DNA of 64,000 bases. It comes from Streptomyces sp. NBC_01351 (GTDB lineage Bacteria > Actinomycetota > Actinomycetes > Streptomycetales > Streptomycetaceae). The position numbers and the translations under genes are program-made. The stretch's first letter is position 1, and the number at the start of each line of letters is the position of its first letter. The DNA lies in assembly GCF_036237315.1 (NCBI RefSeq), contig NZ_CP108356.1, positions 8,127,501-8,191,500 on the forward strand, given 5' to 3'. Positions 48,281 to 56,268 of the stretch are shown here, one piece after another. The notes under the pieces were generated by a model. The model did no database searches, was not told where the DNA came from, and saw nothing but the letters and a program-made list of their open reading frames with translations.

Positions 48281-51271
48281 TCAGGGGGCTCGGCGCCGCG
48301 CCGGACGGACGAGCCACCGCCAGGGCGGGTGGTGCCGGCGGATCCTCCGGCGCACCGCGCCGGCCTCCTCCGCCGCGCCCGTCTCCTCGTGGAACCGCGC
48401 CAGGATCCCGAGGGTGCGGACCACGTCCTCGCGGTACGAGCCGGGGTCGGCAGTTGCCATCATCAGGTCCTCGTACACCCCGACCGCACGGAGCAGCAGC
48501 TCTTCGACTCCCGTGTCACGCCCCATTGCCCGACGATGGAGAGCAAGCCGGACGAGCGCCTCCGCGTGATCGAGGTGGTCCCTCGTCAAGCCGCGCTCGG
48601 CCAGCCTCCGGTACGCGTCGGCGATCTCCGTGCGCGCGGCGAGCCCTGTGGCGCCTTCTCGTGCCGCCACCGGGAGGAGCAGGGCCACGAGGCGCCGGGT
48701 GTAGACCGGTGCCTTGATCCGCGCCATGTATCGGTAGACGGCGGTCTCCAAGGCATCGGTCGCCTCGCGGGCCTGCTGCGCTCCGTAGTGAGCTCGGGGC
48801 ACGCCGCTCACGTCGGGCGGTGGCCGCATGCGGCTGCGCAGCTCGTCGGCCTCGGCGCGGACGACACGTGCCTCTGCGGCGCGGCCCCTCGCTTCCAGGG
48901 CGCCGACGTGGGCCCGCAGGGACTGTTCCAGCGACGGGGCCAGCGCGTCTGGGTTCGCCTTGGCACGACGCCGGTTCATCGCTACCGCCCGGGTGCTCGC
49001 GTCGAGGGCCCGCTTCCGCCAGTCGGTGCCGATGGGGAGCTGATGGCGCCAGGTGAGCAGGAGGCCGGAAAGGTTGGACAGGGCCAGTGCGTAGGTCCCG
49101 GGATGGTCGGGCGGGTCGCCGGCCGTCCGGCGCCCGAGGAGGTGCACCGCTCCCTCCGTCGCCGCGACCGCGGCGCCGCCGCGCCCCGAAGTGGAGAGGT
49201 CGGCGCCGATGTTGAGGAGGGTCGCGCCGAGGTCGTTGCGGTGCCGCTCGGCGTCCTGCTCGGCGAGCAGGACGAGCACGTCGAGCGCCGTGGCATGGGC
49301 GCGGAACCCGTCCGCCCACCGCCCGGCGGTACCGAGGGCCCGCGCGTGATCGCAGAGGGCGAGCGCCCACCGGGCCTGTCGACCGTCGGGGCCGAGCCCG
49401 GCGAACCGGCCCTCCGGGTCGGTCTCGGCCAGGAGGCGCTCGAAGTGCACGGCCCGTTCCGCCGCCTCGCAGGCCTCGTGCGGCCGGCCCAGACTCGTGT
49501 GGCTGGTGAACAGGTTGGCGTACGCCACGCCCAGGTGCGGGGTCTGCGAGCCGGGCCGCTCGGCCTCCAGCCGCTCCAGGAGCGCGACGACCCGCACCGT
49601 CGAATGGTGCGCCTCCTCGTACCGTCCGGCGCCGCGCAGGGCGCTCGCCAGCTTGCCGTGGACGACGGCGTGCCGGTCCGGGTCGTCCGTGGCCGCCAGC
49701 CAGTGCCGGGCGAGCCGTTCCACCAGGACCGCGCGGGCCGGGTCGAGGTCGGGGTGCTCGCGCTGGGGCAGACGAGCCTCGATCGCCTCGAGGAGTTCCA
49801 TGTCGATGTCGTCGAGCGCGGCGACCGCGGCGAGTGCCCGTCCGCCGGCAGCGACGGCGAGCCATGGTGCCCGCCGCAGCAGCGGGTACAGGTGGTCGTG
49901 GCGCACGTGCCGCCAGCGTTCGGCGGACGCGGCAAGGAAGATCAACGCACGGGGCGTCCACGGCGCCGGACGCGCGTCGCCGCCGTGCGGCAGGAGGCGG
50001 CCGAGCGCGTCCGGGGCCCAGGAGGACGGCGGGTAGACGCTCTGTGCGCGGTGGCCGGGAAGGGTGAGGGCGAGGAAGTCCTCGGCGAGCCGGTCGGGCA
50101 GCAGGGGTTCGAGGACGATGGCGGGTTCGGATCCGGAGGGCGGGTAGCAGACGCTGTGGTCGGCGAGGACCCGCTCGGCGGGGTGCGGTGCGGCGGGCGG
50201 GCTTCCGGTCACCCGGTCGACGACGTTCCGGCCGATCTCCCGGGGTACGGTCCCCGTCAGTACGGCCGCGAACACGGCGCGGTTCATCACCTGCGGCGGA
50301 GTCGTGTACGTCCGCCCCGCGGCGGCCGTCGCGCGGCCCGCGTCCTGGGTGTGGAGCCGCGCCCAGTGGGCCTGTTCGCGGTTGAGGAGGTACGTGACCA
50401 GGCCGACGGCGTCGGTGGGCGTACGACGGCCGTGACGGTGGGCGTCGACGGCGACCAGGGCGGCCATGTGGACGGCCAGAGTCAGCCCGAAGTCCGGCCC
50501 GTCCAGGGGTACCGGCGGGGGCACTCGTAAGGGCGTGGTGTCGGGCGCGCCCGGGGCGACTCCGAGGCAGGCGGCGAACGTGTCGCGGGCGGCCTCGAAC
50601 ATCTCGGCACGTTCGCCGCCGTGCTCCCGCAGGGGCTCCAGGGCCTGGAGGGAGGTGGCCGCCTGGGAGTCGTGGAGGGCGGCCTGCACGGCCGGCCACT
50701 GGTCCGTGCTGCGGGCCAGCAGCAGCACCCGGGTCGGCAGGTCGGGATGGTGGAGCAGCCGGTTGCTCAGCAGCCAGGTGAGGTGGGGGAGCGGCCATTG
50801 GTCGGCGTAGTCGACGACCAGCAGCACCCCGGCGGCGCCCGCGGCCCGCAGGTCGCCGCCGGCGCTGCCCGGGAGCACGTTGCCGGGGCCGTGCACGGCC
50901 CTGACGACCTTCCACCCTTCGGCGACGCTGTCCCGGGCGAACGCCGCCGCGAGGCGGCTCTTGCCCTGGCCGCCCGGCCCGTGCAGCCAGCGGACGGCGA
51001 GCTGTCGGCCGACGGCGCCGCGCCACGCGCGGAGCTCAGCGAGCTCATCCGTGCGGCCGGTGAAGGGGACGATCTCGTGCCGGGCGCTGAGCAGGCGGCT
51101 GGGCAGCTCCCGCAGCCATTCCGAGTCCGACTCGGGCGGGGGGAGCCACTCCTCCAGGACGTAGGAGGGCTGCCCGTCCACGTACACATGGACGTCGGCG
51201 CCGACCACGCCGTACGCGAAGCCCCCTTCCGCAGTGACGTGCTGACGCGCCGACGGGTCCGGCGCGCTCAT
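48281..51271 (-). CDS. STAND-type NTPase with TPR array
   Basis: The 996-residue protein has an N-terminal tag (HVTAEGGFAYGVVGADVHVYV). An NTPase domain follows with Walker A (WLHGPGGQGKSRLAAAFA, ~residue 95) and Walker B (AGVLLVVDYADQWPLPHL), then a helical region. From about residue 530 there are many TPR-like repeats (LGVAYANLFTSHTSLGRPHEACEAAERAVHFERLLAE, LSNLSGLLLTWRHQL, LRAHVGALEARGRAAEARVVRAEAD). This is the architecture of STAND signalling/defence ATPases. The ATG overlaps the stop of the upstream partner gene (ATGA), so the two are coupled. The effector is not obvious. Third-position GC is high. Confidence 0.8.
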   Translation of the reverse strand: MSAPDPSARQHVTAEGGFAYGVVGADVHVYVDGQPSYVLEEWLPPPESDSEWLRELPSRLLSARHEIVPFTGRTDELAELRAWRGAVGRQLAVRWLHGPGGQGKSRLAAAFARDSVAEGWKVVRAVHGPGNVLPGSAGGDLRAAGAAGVLLVVDYADQWPLPHLTWLLSNRLLHHPDLPTRVLLLARSTDQWPAVQAALHDSQAATSLQALEPLREHGGERAEMFEAARDTFAACLGVAPGAPDTTPLRVPPPVPLDGPDFGLTLAVHMAALVAVDAHRHGRRTPTDAVGLVTYLLNREQAHWARLHTQDAGRATAAAGRTYTTPPQVMNRAVFAAVLTGTVPREIGRNVVDRVTGSPPAAPHPAERVLADHSVCYPPSGSEPAIVLEPLLPDRLAEDFLALTLPGHRAQSVYPPSSWAPDALGRLLPHGGDARPAPWTPRALIFLAASAERWRHVRHDHLYPLLRRAPWLAVAAGGRALAAVAALDDIDMELLEAIEARLPQREHPDLDPARAVLVERLARHWLAATDDPDRHAVVHGKLASALRGAGRYEEAHHSTVRVVALLERLEAERPGSQTPHLGVAYANLFTSHTSLGRPHEACEAAERAVHFERLLAETDPEGRFAGLGPDGRQARWALALCDHARALGTAGRWADGFRAHATALDVLVLLAEQDAERHRNDLGATLLNIGADLSTSGRGGAAVAATEGAVHLLGRRTAGDPPDHPGTYALALSNLSGLLLTWRHQLPIGTDWRKRALDASTRAVAMNRRRAKANPDALAPSLEQSLRAHVGALEARGRAAEARVVRAEADELRSRMRPPPDVSGVPRAHYGAQQAREATDALETAVYRYMARIKAPVYTRRLVALLLPVAAREGATGLAARTEIADAYRRLAERGLTRDHLDHAEALVRLALHRRAMGRDTGVEELLLRAVGVYEDLMMATADPGSYREDVVRTLGILARFHEETGAAEEAGAVRRRIRRHHPPWRWLVRPARRRAP

Positions 51272-51708
51272 GCGGGGGGTTCGCCGGCGGCCGGCCGGTG
51301 ATGGTGCACATGTACGCTGCTGCCGGGTCCCTGGGCGCCGAAGGCGGTGCCGCCGGCGTGCGCGGTGATGTGCTGCGACCACTCCTGGGCGGCCGGGGGC
51401 ACCGAAACCTCCTCGATCAGGGCACGCAACTCATCCGCGGTCTCCGGGTGTTCGCGTAGCAGGGCGCCGATCCGGCGCGCCCAGGGGCGTACGAGGTCGT
51501 TGCGTACGCCGTCGGTGTCGTCGCTCTCGTCCGTGACCAGTTCCGCGTCGCCGTCCAACTGGGCCCGCAGCGCGGTGGACCGCTCGTCGCCACGGCGGTG
51601 GAAGAGCTCGACGACGCGCTCTCGGGTGCCCTCCCAGGCGCTGGTGGCCATGGCCGCCACGATGGTCGTCGCCCCCGTCATGGCCAGCACGGTCATCGGA
51701 TCCGACAT
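51268..51708 (-). CDS. Small partner protein of the STAND NTPase
   Basis: The 146-residue protein starts with a weakly hydrophobic helix (MTVLAMTGATTIVAAMATSAWEG), then a charged helical part (RERVVELFHRRGDERSTALRAQL, ELVTDESDDTDGVR, LVRPWARRIGALLREHPETADEL). The tail is HITAHAGGTAFGAQGPGSSVHVHHH. That tail resembles the N-terminus of the STAND protein encoded just downstream (HVTAEGGFAYGVVGADVHV), perhaps a shared interaction motif. An AGGAG site lies 7 bases before ATG. Stop and next start overlap (ATGA). It may anchor the complex or act as the effector. The family is unrecognised. Confidence 0.65.
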   Translation of the reverse strand: MSDPMTVLAMTGATTIVAAMATSAWEGTRERVVELFHRRGDERSTALRAQLDGDAELVTDESDDTDGVRNDLVRPWARRIGALLREHPETADELRALIEEVSVPPAAQEWSQHITAHAGGTAFGAQGPGSSVHVHHHRPAAGEPPA

Positions 51709-51854
51709 GGAACTCCTTTCCGGGCGTCGGGTGACGTCATGCCGGCGAGGGTACCGACGACGTCGCGTTCCGTCCGGTGTGACCGGGGGACACAGCCCGA
51801 ACGAGTGGCGCGGACCGATCTGCCTCTGCGGCGTCCGCCAGTCGCGGCACCGTC

Positions 51855-52064
51855 GTGAGTGCGGAGCCGCACCCGAAGCCCAGGCCTCGGGGCCGTTCGG
51901 CGCCTCTGCGGGCCGTCCTGGCTCCGGTCGACCTGGTCTGGGCGTGCCTGGACCGTCCGGCCGCCCGTCGCCTGGTGGAGGCTGCTGCCCGCAGCGAGCT
52001 CGCTCGGCCGGCCGGGTTCGCCGGTGCTGCCGTAAATGCAATGACCTGCAATGACGCACCGTGA
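51855..52064 (+). CDS. Possible small protein
   Basis: A 69-residue frame starts at GTG and reads LRAVLAPVDLVWACLDRPAA, then EAAARSELARPAGFAGAAVN. The composition is plausible, but the ribosome site is weak and no family is recognised. It lies in the 368-bp gap between the STAND operon and the next gene, where nothing else is evident. Confidence 0.25.
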   Translation: MSAEPHPKPRPRGRSAPLRAVLAPVDLVWACLDRPAARRLVEAAARSELARPAGFAGAAVNAMTCNDAP

Positions 52065-52076
52065 CACAGTCACGGC

Positions 52077-52709
52077 ATGTCCAACGACGTCGCCTATCCC
52101 GTGTTCCGTACCCCCGACCCCGCACTCGCCCTGAGCACCGCGCGCCGCCTCATGGAATTCGGCCGCTGCGAGTACTCCGAGGTTTCCGTGTACGCAGAGC
52201 TCCCCTCCGTCGCCGAGGTGCGGCGGATGGCGAAGGAACTGCCCGAGGGGTGGTTCCGCGGGCAGGAGGAGCACGGCGAGTTCGACGGGGTGCCGTTGGA
52301 GGAGTACCCCGTGCTGGTTGTCGGCGTCCAAGGGCCCGGTCTGCCGACCGACCCCACCTCGTACGACAGACGGCTGCCGGTGGAGTGTTCGCTGCTTGAC
52401 CTGCCGGTCGGGAGTATCGAGGACGCCTTCACCGCGGCGATCGGCCCGAACACGGGTGAGATCAACTGGGAAACGCTGTGCTGGCCGGACGCGTCCGAAC
52501 TCGGCTTTCGCGGTGAGCACAAGCACTCCGAGGTGACACTCCTCCTCAACACTCACACGCGTCACCTCCACGAGCCCGCTGACGACCACACGGTCCTCGT
52601 TCACGTCCGCAGCGCCATCTTCGACGGCCACCAGGTGAACGAGCCGTACGCGCACTGGATCGCCGAACAGGTGGGACTCACGATCATCGGGCCCGGACAG
52701 CGGCCGTGA
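52077..52709 (+). CDS. Hypothetical protein
   Basis: The 210-residue product begins MSNDVAYPVFRTPDPALALS, then STARRLMEFGRCEYSEVSVYAEL, PVLVVGVQGPGLPTDP, GPNTGEINWETLCWPDASEL and HTVLVHVRSAIFDGHQVNEPYAHWIAEQVGLTI. It is soluble and mixed alpha/beta, with no signal peptide. I do not recognise a named family. The ATG at 52077 is the first plausible start, with a weak ribosome site. It is an independent gene by orientation. Confidence 0.65.
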   Translation: MSNDVAYPVFRTPDPALALSTARRLMEFGRCEYSEVSVYAELPSVAEVRRMAKELPEGWFRGQEEHGEFDGVPLEEYPVLVVGVQGPGLPTDPTSYDRRLPVECSLLDLPVGSIEDAFTAAIGPNTGEINWETLCWPDASELGFRGEHKHSEVTLLLNTHTRHLHEPADDHTVLVHVRSAIFDGHQVNEPYAHWIAEQVGLTIIGPGQRP

Positions 52710-52965
52710 AGCCGGCCGCGCCGCCCGATGAGTGGCACCAGCGGCCGCCATTCACCTCTGCGGACTCGGTGCTCCACACCAACTCGGCCTCCGCCGGGGA
52801 ACGGCGCTGCGAAGCGCGCGGCATCCCACTACTCGCCTTGCAGCAGGCGGTCAGCTCGACGTCGACGTCGACGTCGACCTTGCCGGTGTCGACCGCGGTC
52901 TCGATCCAGTCGAGAGGGTCGCTTCTCTGAACTACTTGCGCGGCACGACTCCTGGGCCGACGTTC

Positions 52966-53138
52966 AGCGCTGCCAGAGGAACATGGCCTCGCTGCAGGGC
53001 CGGCAGTTGAAAAGATAGCCGCGCCCTCCGCCGCCGAAATCCGCGGAGGTGGCGAAGTCGTACCCCTCCGCCAGCTCGGCCGTGAACGTCACTTTGGCAG
53101 CCGTCTTTGCTGTGGTGTTCGCGGTGCTGCTCGCCTCT
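52966..53138 (-). pseudogene. C-terminal remnant of a hypothetical gene
   Basis: The minus strand reads KVTFTAELAEGYDFATSADF, then GGGRGYLFNCRPCSEAMFLWQR and a stop. The CRPC pair suggests a zinc-binding end. A stop upstream and no start codon show that only the 3' end survives. The rest of the gap 52710-53302 holds a gtcgac tandem run near 52858 and nothing else I can support. Confidence 0.4.
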
Positions 53139-53302
53139 CACGCCCGGGCGGACCCTTGCCGGCAGCGGGACAGGCAGGCTCTGCGGCCAAGTCCGTCTTG
53201 TCGTCGGACCTGTTGTCAGTGGCCTCCGGCATGATGCGGGGCATGTGACGGCCCGTCCTACCGAGGGTTTTCGAGGCCGTCGGCAACAAGGGGAAGGGTG
53301 CT

Positions 53303-54634
53303 GTGCGCAAGCCGGTCACAGGAGAGGTGCACGTTCACTACGGTCAGATCTACGTTGCGAGCGATCCGGACAATCCGTTCCCGGGCCTCTCCGAGGCGTT
53401 CGCAGGCCAGAGCGGGGGACTGTGCGGGGCGGCGGTCCCGGGTGCTCTCTGGCTGATCACCGGGTTGCACACGGGCAACGTCCGCTTCGTCGTGGAGGTC
53501 CACGACGAGGATCCTCCGCTGGACCCGGTCTGGGAGGACGTGGTGGAGGTGTCCTTCCACCCGGTGTCGGAACGCACCAGTTTGGTGCAGTGGGCGGGCG
53601 AGGCCGCTTGGGACCTGAATCTCGCCCGGAGGGACTACCGGGTGCGGTACTGCGCCCAGAGGATGGATGAGGGACGGAAGCTCGACACCAGAGTGTCCGG
53701 GGAGCCACAAGCGGACAGCTACCTCCTGCAGTTCTGGCCCGCGCCGCCCTGCGCAGACCGTGTGGTCCGCCAGACCTCACAGAGCGCCGACTACTGGCAC
53801 CGTCACGCGCGCGAACTTCCACCACCGCCCACACCGGAGCAGCGCGCCGAGACCGAACGCCTGGCCCGTCAGGCGGATGAGCGGGCCGCCGAGGAGCGGC
53901 GACTGCACTACGAGCGATGGGAGTGGGGCGGTCGGCTGCCGAGTGAGGGACTGCGCGGCGTCGGCGGCAATGTCCACGGTCTGCTCCGCTTCGACAGCGA
54001 TCTGGTGCATGCGCTTGCTACCGCAGGTTCCGAGGTCCAGCGCGCGGTGGCATCGTTGGCCGCCCGGCGGGCCTGCGAGGCGGCGGGCCTGATCGGCCTC
54101 GCGTGGGTCACCCAGGCGCTCACCGCGTTGGCGGAGAGGCGTCCCCTGCCGCCGCCGTTCGACGACCCGGACCGGATGTGGGAGACCCTGAGCTCCGATC
54201 CACAGGTCCCGAGTCGGTCGGTGCTCCAGGCGGTACCTCCCGAGCGGCCGCCATACCGTCCACTGACGCCCGCGGCGGCGGCTGAGTGGACGCGGCTCCC
54301 AGCCGCGGAATCGGGGGACGATGGGCGGAGGCGGCGGGGCCTCGGCCGGGGACTGGGCGCGCTCCTACCGCCGGCGCCCGCCGGCGACAGGCCGACACCG
54401 CCCGGGGGTGTGGGGCATGGCGCGGCGGCGGTGCACACCGCCAGCACTGTGCGCGGCCCCGAACGGATCTCACAGCCGTACTTCGCTCTTCCCGCCGTGC
54501 TCGCCGCCGCCGAGCCCGACCCGCTGAAGGCGGCACTGGACGCGGTGTGGCACGCGGTGAACACGTACGGCGAGCACTACCCAGAGCTGCTGGAGGAAAT
54601 CCGGTCGGCGTGCGCCGACCAGGTGGAGGACTGA
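53303..54634 (+). CDS. Hypothetical protein with charged linker
   Basis: The 443-residue protein opens with a compact domain (TGEVHVHYGQIYVASDPDNPFPGLSEAFAGQ, GALWLITGLHTGNVRFVVEVHDEDPPLD, RTSLVQWAGEAAWDLNLARRDYRVRYCAQ). This resembles small beta-rich domains found in actinobacterial accessory proteins. An acidic/basic linker follows (EQRAETERLARQADERAAEERR). A helical segment (ALATAGSEVQRAVASLAARRACEAAGLIGLAWVTQAL) leads to a Pro-rich part with RGLGRGLGALLPPA, and a final helix. The GTG start has a GGGGAAGGG site 5 bases upstream. The family is not recognised. It may belong to the conflict genes around it. Confidence 0.65.
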   Translation: MRKPVTGEVHVHYGQIYVASDPDNPFPGLSEAFAGQSGGLCGAAVPGALWLITGLHTGNVRFVVEVHDEDPPLDPVWEDVVEVSFHPVSERTSLVQWAGEAAWDLNLARRDYRVRYCAQRMDEGRKLDTRVSGEPQADSYLLQFWPAPPCADRVVRQTSQSADYWHRHARELPPPPTPEQRAETERLARQADERAAEERRLHYERWEWGGRLPSEGLRGVGGNVHGLLRFDSDLVHALATAGSEVQRAVASLAARRACEAAGLIGLAWVTQALTALAERRPLPPPFDDPDRMWETLSSDPQVPSRSVLQAVPPERPPYRPLTPAAAAEWTRLPAAESGDDGRRRRGLGRGLGALLPPAPAGDRPTPPGGVGHGAAAVHTASTVRGPERISQPYFALPAVLAAAEPDPLKAALDAVWHAVNTYGEHYPELLEEIRSACADQVED

Positions 54635-54694
54635 GCAAACCTGCTGTCCTGCCGTCGGTGCTTCCCGGTAACGGGCTTCAATCTCTGACACCAC

Positions 54695-54718
54695 TGAGTG
54701 AGTGAGTGAGTGAGTGAG
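54695..54718. repeat. tgag tetranucleotide tandem repeat
   Basis: Six copies of tgag stand in a row, 61 bp after the stop of the previous gene. They probably arose by replication slippage. No function is evident. Confidence 0.85.
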
Positions 54719-54904
54719 CCCGGCCGGCCATCGCGCATCTCTGCCGATACTCCGCCGACGAACAGGCTCACCGTATCTTTCTGCCTGCGGGAATCGGTCC
54801 TGCTGCTCACTCCGGTGCGCTGGTGATGGGGATTTGGCTGTGGCGGATATTTCGTGACGGTCAGTCCTAAACATCCGCCACGACCCGTGATGTCCGTTGC
54901 CCAG

Positions 54905-55480
54905 CATGGTGTCCGTGGGGGATGAACGCTTCAGGGATCTGGTGTGGCCTGCCGTCGAGGGATTGGCCGTCGATGGGGTGGAAGTCGGCCGCGCGTGCAC
55001 AGCACGTACATGCGGCGGCCGGCCGATCGTCCGCTGGGCGGCCGACGGATGCTGCTGCGTCTGAAGATTCGCCGGTTCTTCTGCGACAACGACCTGTGCT
55101 CCCGTCGGACCATGGCGGAGCAGGTGCCGTGCTTGACCACGCCCTACCGGCGCCGCACCCTGGCGGCCGCCCGGATAATGCAGGCGATCGGGCTGGGAAT
55201 GGGCGGCCGGGCCGGCGCCCCGGCTCGCCGACTACCTGCCGGTGCGGGCAAGCCGAGACGTGATCGTGCGAGAGGTCCGGCCGCTCCCGGACCCGCCGTC
55301 CGACCAGGTCACGGTCCTGGGGATCGACGAGTTTGCGTTTCCAGAGGGGCGCCACCTACGGAACCGTGCTCATCGATGTCGAGACCCGGCGGCCCATCGA
55401 CCTCCTGCCCGACCGGACCGCGGACACCGTGGCCGCCTGGCTCGCCACACACCCTGGCTTCAAGGTCATTTGGACGATTC
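54905..55480 (+). pseudogene. ISL3-family transposase remnant
   Basis: The frames read MLLRLKIRRFFCDNDLCSRR (Cys-rich zinc motif), then [32 protein letters not shown] with the first catalytic Asp, and after a shift [32 protein letters not shown]. These are ISL3 blocks in order. At least three frameshifts exist, and the match ends after ATHPGFKVI, so the C-terminal two thirds are missing. Confidence 0.75.
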
Positions 55481-55547
55481 TCAGGCCATCTCCGGCTCTG
55501 AAATCCCCGCCGACAGGATCGGCCTGAACCGTGAGCAGCCGCTGGGC

Positions 55548-55685
55548 GCGGGACCTGCCGAGGCCCGGAGGGCAAAAGCAGCTCCGGATAACCGTGTTGA
55601 GTCCCTGCTGCCTTGCCCGCGCGAGAGAGGCCCGACGCGGCAGTAACGGACCGACGAGCCGTCGGCGGGGGTACACGGCGAGGTC
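55548..55685. repeat. Dispersed ~140-bp repeat, copy B
   Basis: Homologous to 1801-1942, same orientation. It contains a small hairpin ccgacg-agc-cgtcgg. It lies just after the ISL3 remnant, but copy A has no ISL3 sequence beside it. Confidence 0.6.
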
Positions 55686-55709
55686 GGGTGCATGCCACCC
55701 GGGCGGCGG

Positions 55710-55880
55710 TCACCAGCTGAATGCGTCCCGGACGAAACGCACGCGTTCCTCCACCGGAGCCAGCGGGAGCGGGACCAGTTCGTATTCGTAGTCGAGGTAC
55801 GTCGCGACATGGGACTCGTACGTCCGTACCGCTTCCAGCGACCTCGCCTCACGCCGGCTGGCCGGATGGGCGATCGCCGA
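55710..55880 (-). pseudogene. C-terminal remnant of an AAA-type NTPase
   Basis: The minus strand reads RREARSLEAVRTYESHVATY, then LDYEYELVPLPLAPVEERVRF and VRDAFSW. I recognise this as the tail of small AAA/kinase-like NTPases (AAA_28 type). The P-loop portion is absent; upstream sequence is unrelated. Confidence 0.45.
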
Positions 55881-56059
55881 CGACATGGAATCGGGCTCGT
55901 CACCGACGCTCTGGCGGCCGCAGAGTGAACCCGTGGCAGTCTCGACGGAGCGATCACGCACACCGATCACGGTTCGCAACATACGAGCAGGACCTTCGCC
56001 GAAGCCTGCAGGTCAGCAGGGGTCCGGCAGAGCATGAGCGCGATCGGGTCCAGCGGGAC

Positions 56060-56175
56060 AAGGCCGCCGCCGAGTCGTTCAACGCGGCCATCAAGAGGGA
56101 GACGCTCAATGGCCGGAAGGTCTGGTCGAGCGAGCGCGAGGCGCGAATCGACGTCTTCCGCTGGCTGCCAGCCCC
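56060..56175 (+). pseudogene. IS3 OrfB transposase remnant
   Basis: The plus frame reads DKAAAESFNAAIKRETLNGR and then REARIDVFRWL. It matches the segment of IS3-family OrfB around the catalytic Glu (A-E-S-F/W-x-A-x-x-K). Only this piece survives. Confidence 0.6.
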
Positions 56176-56268
56176 GGTCCTGGCTGTCCGGGGTTCCTCG
56201 CCGCATGGTCATGGGCAGGATCTCGTGGGTGGCCGGGTGGGGGCTGTTCCTGACCGAGGAGCGGTGTG

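Noticed and set aside
48329..50530. 733-codon plus-strand open frame
   Set aside because: It is the mirror of the STAND NTPase, which has clear Walker motifs and TPRs on the other strand.
52850..52885. gtcgac tandem run as a regulatory site
   Set aside because: It is a short palindromic simple repeat in a decayed area; no adjacent intact gene would be served by it.
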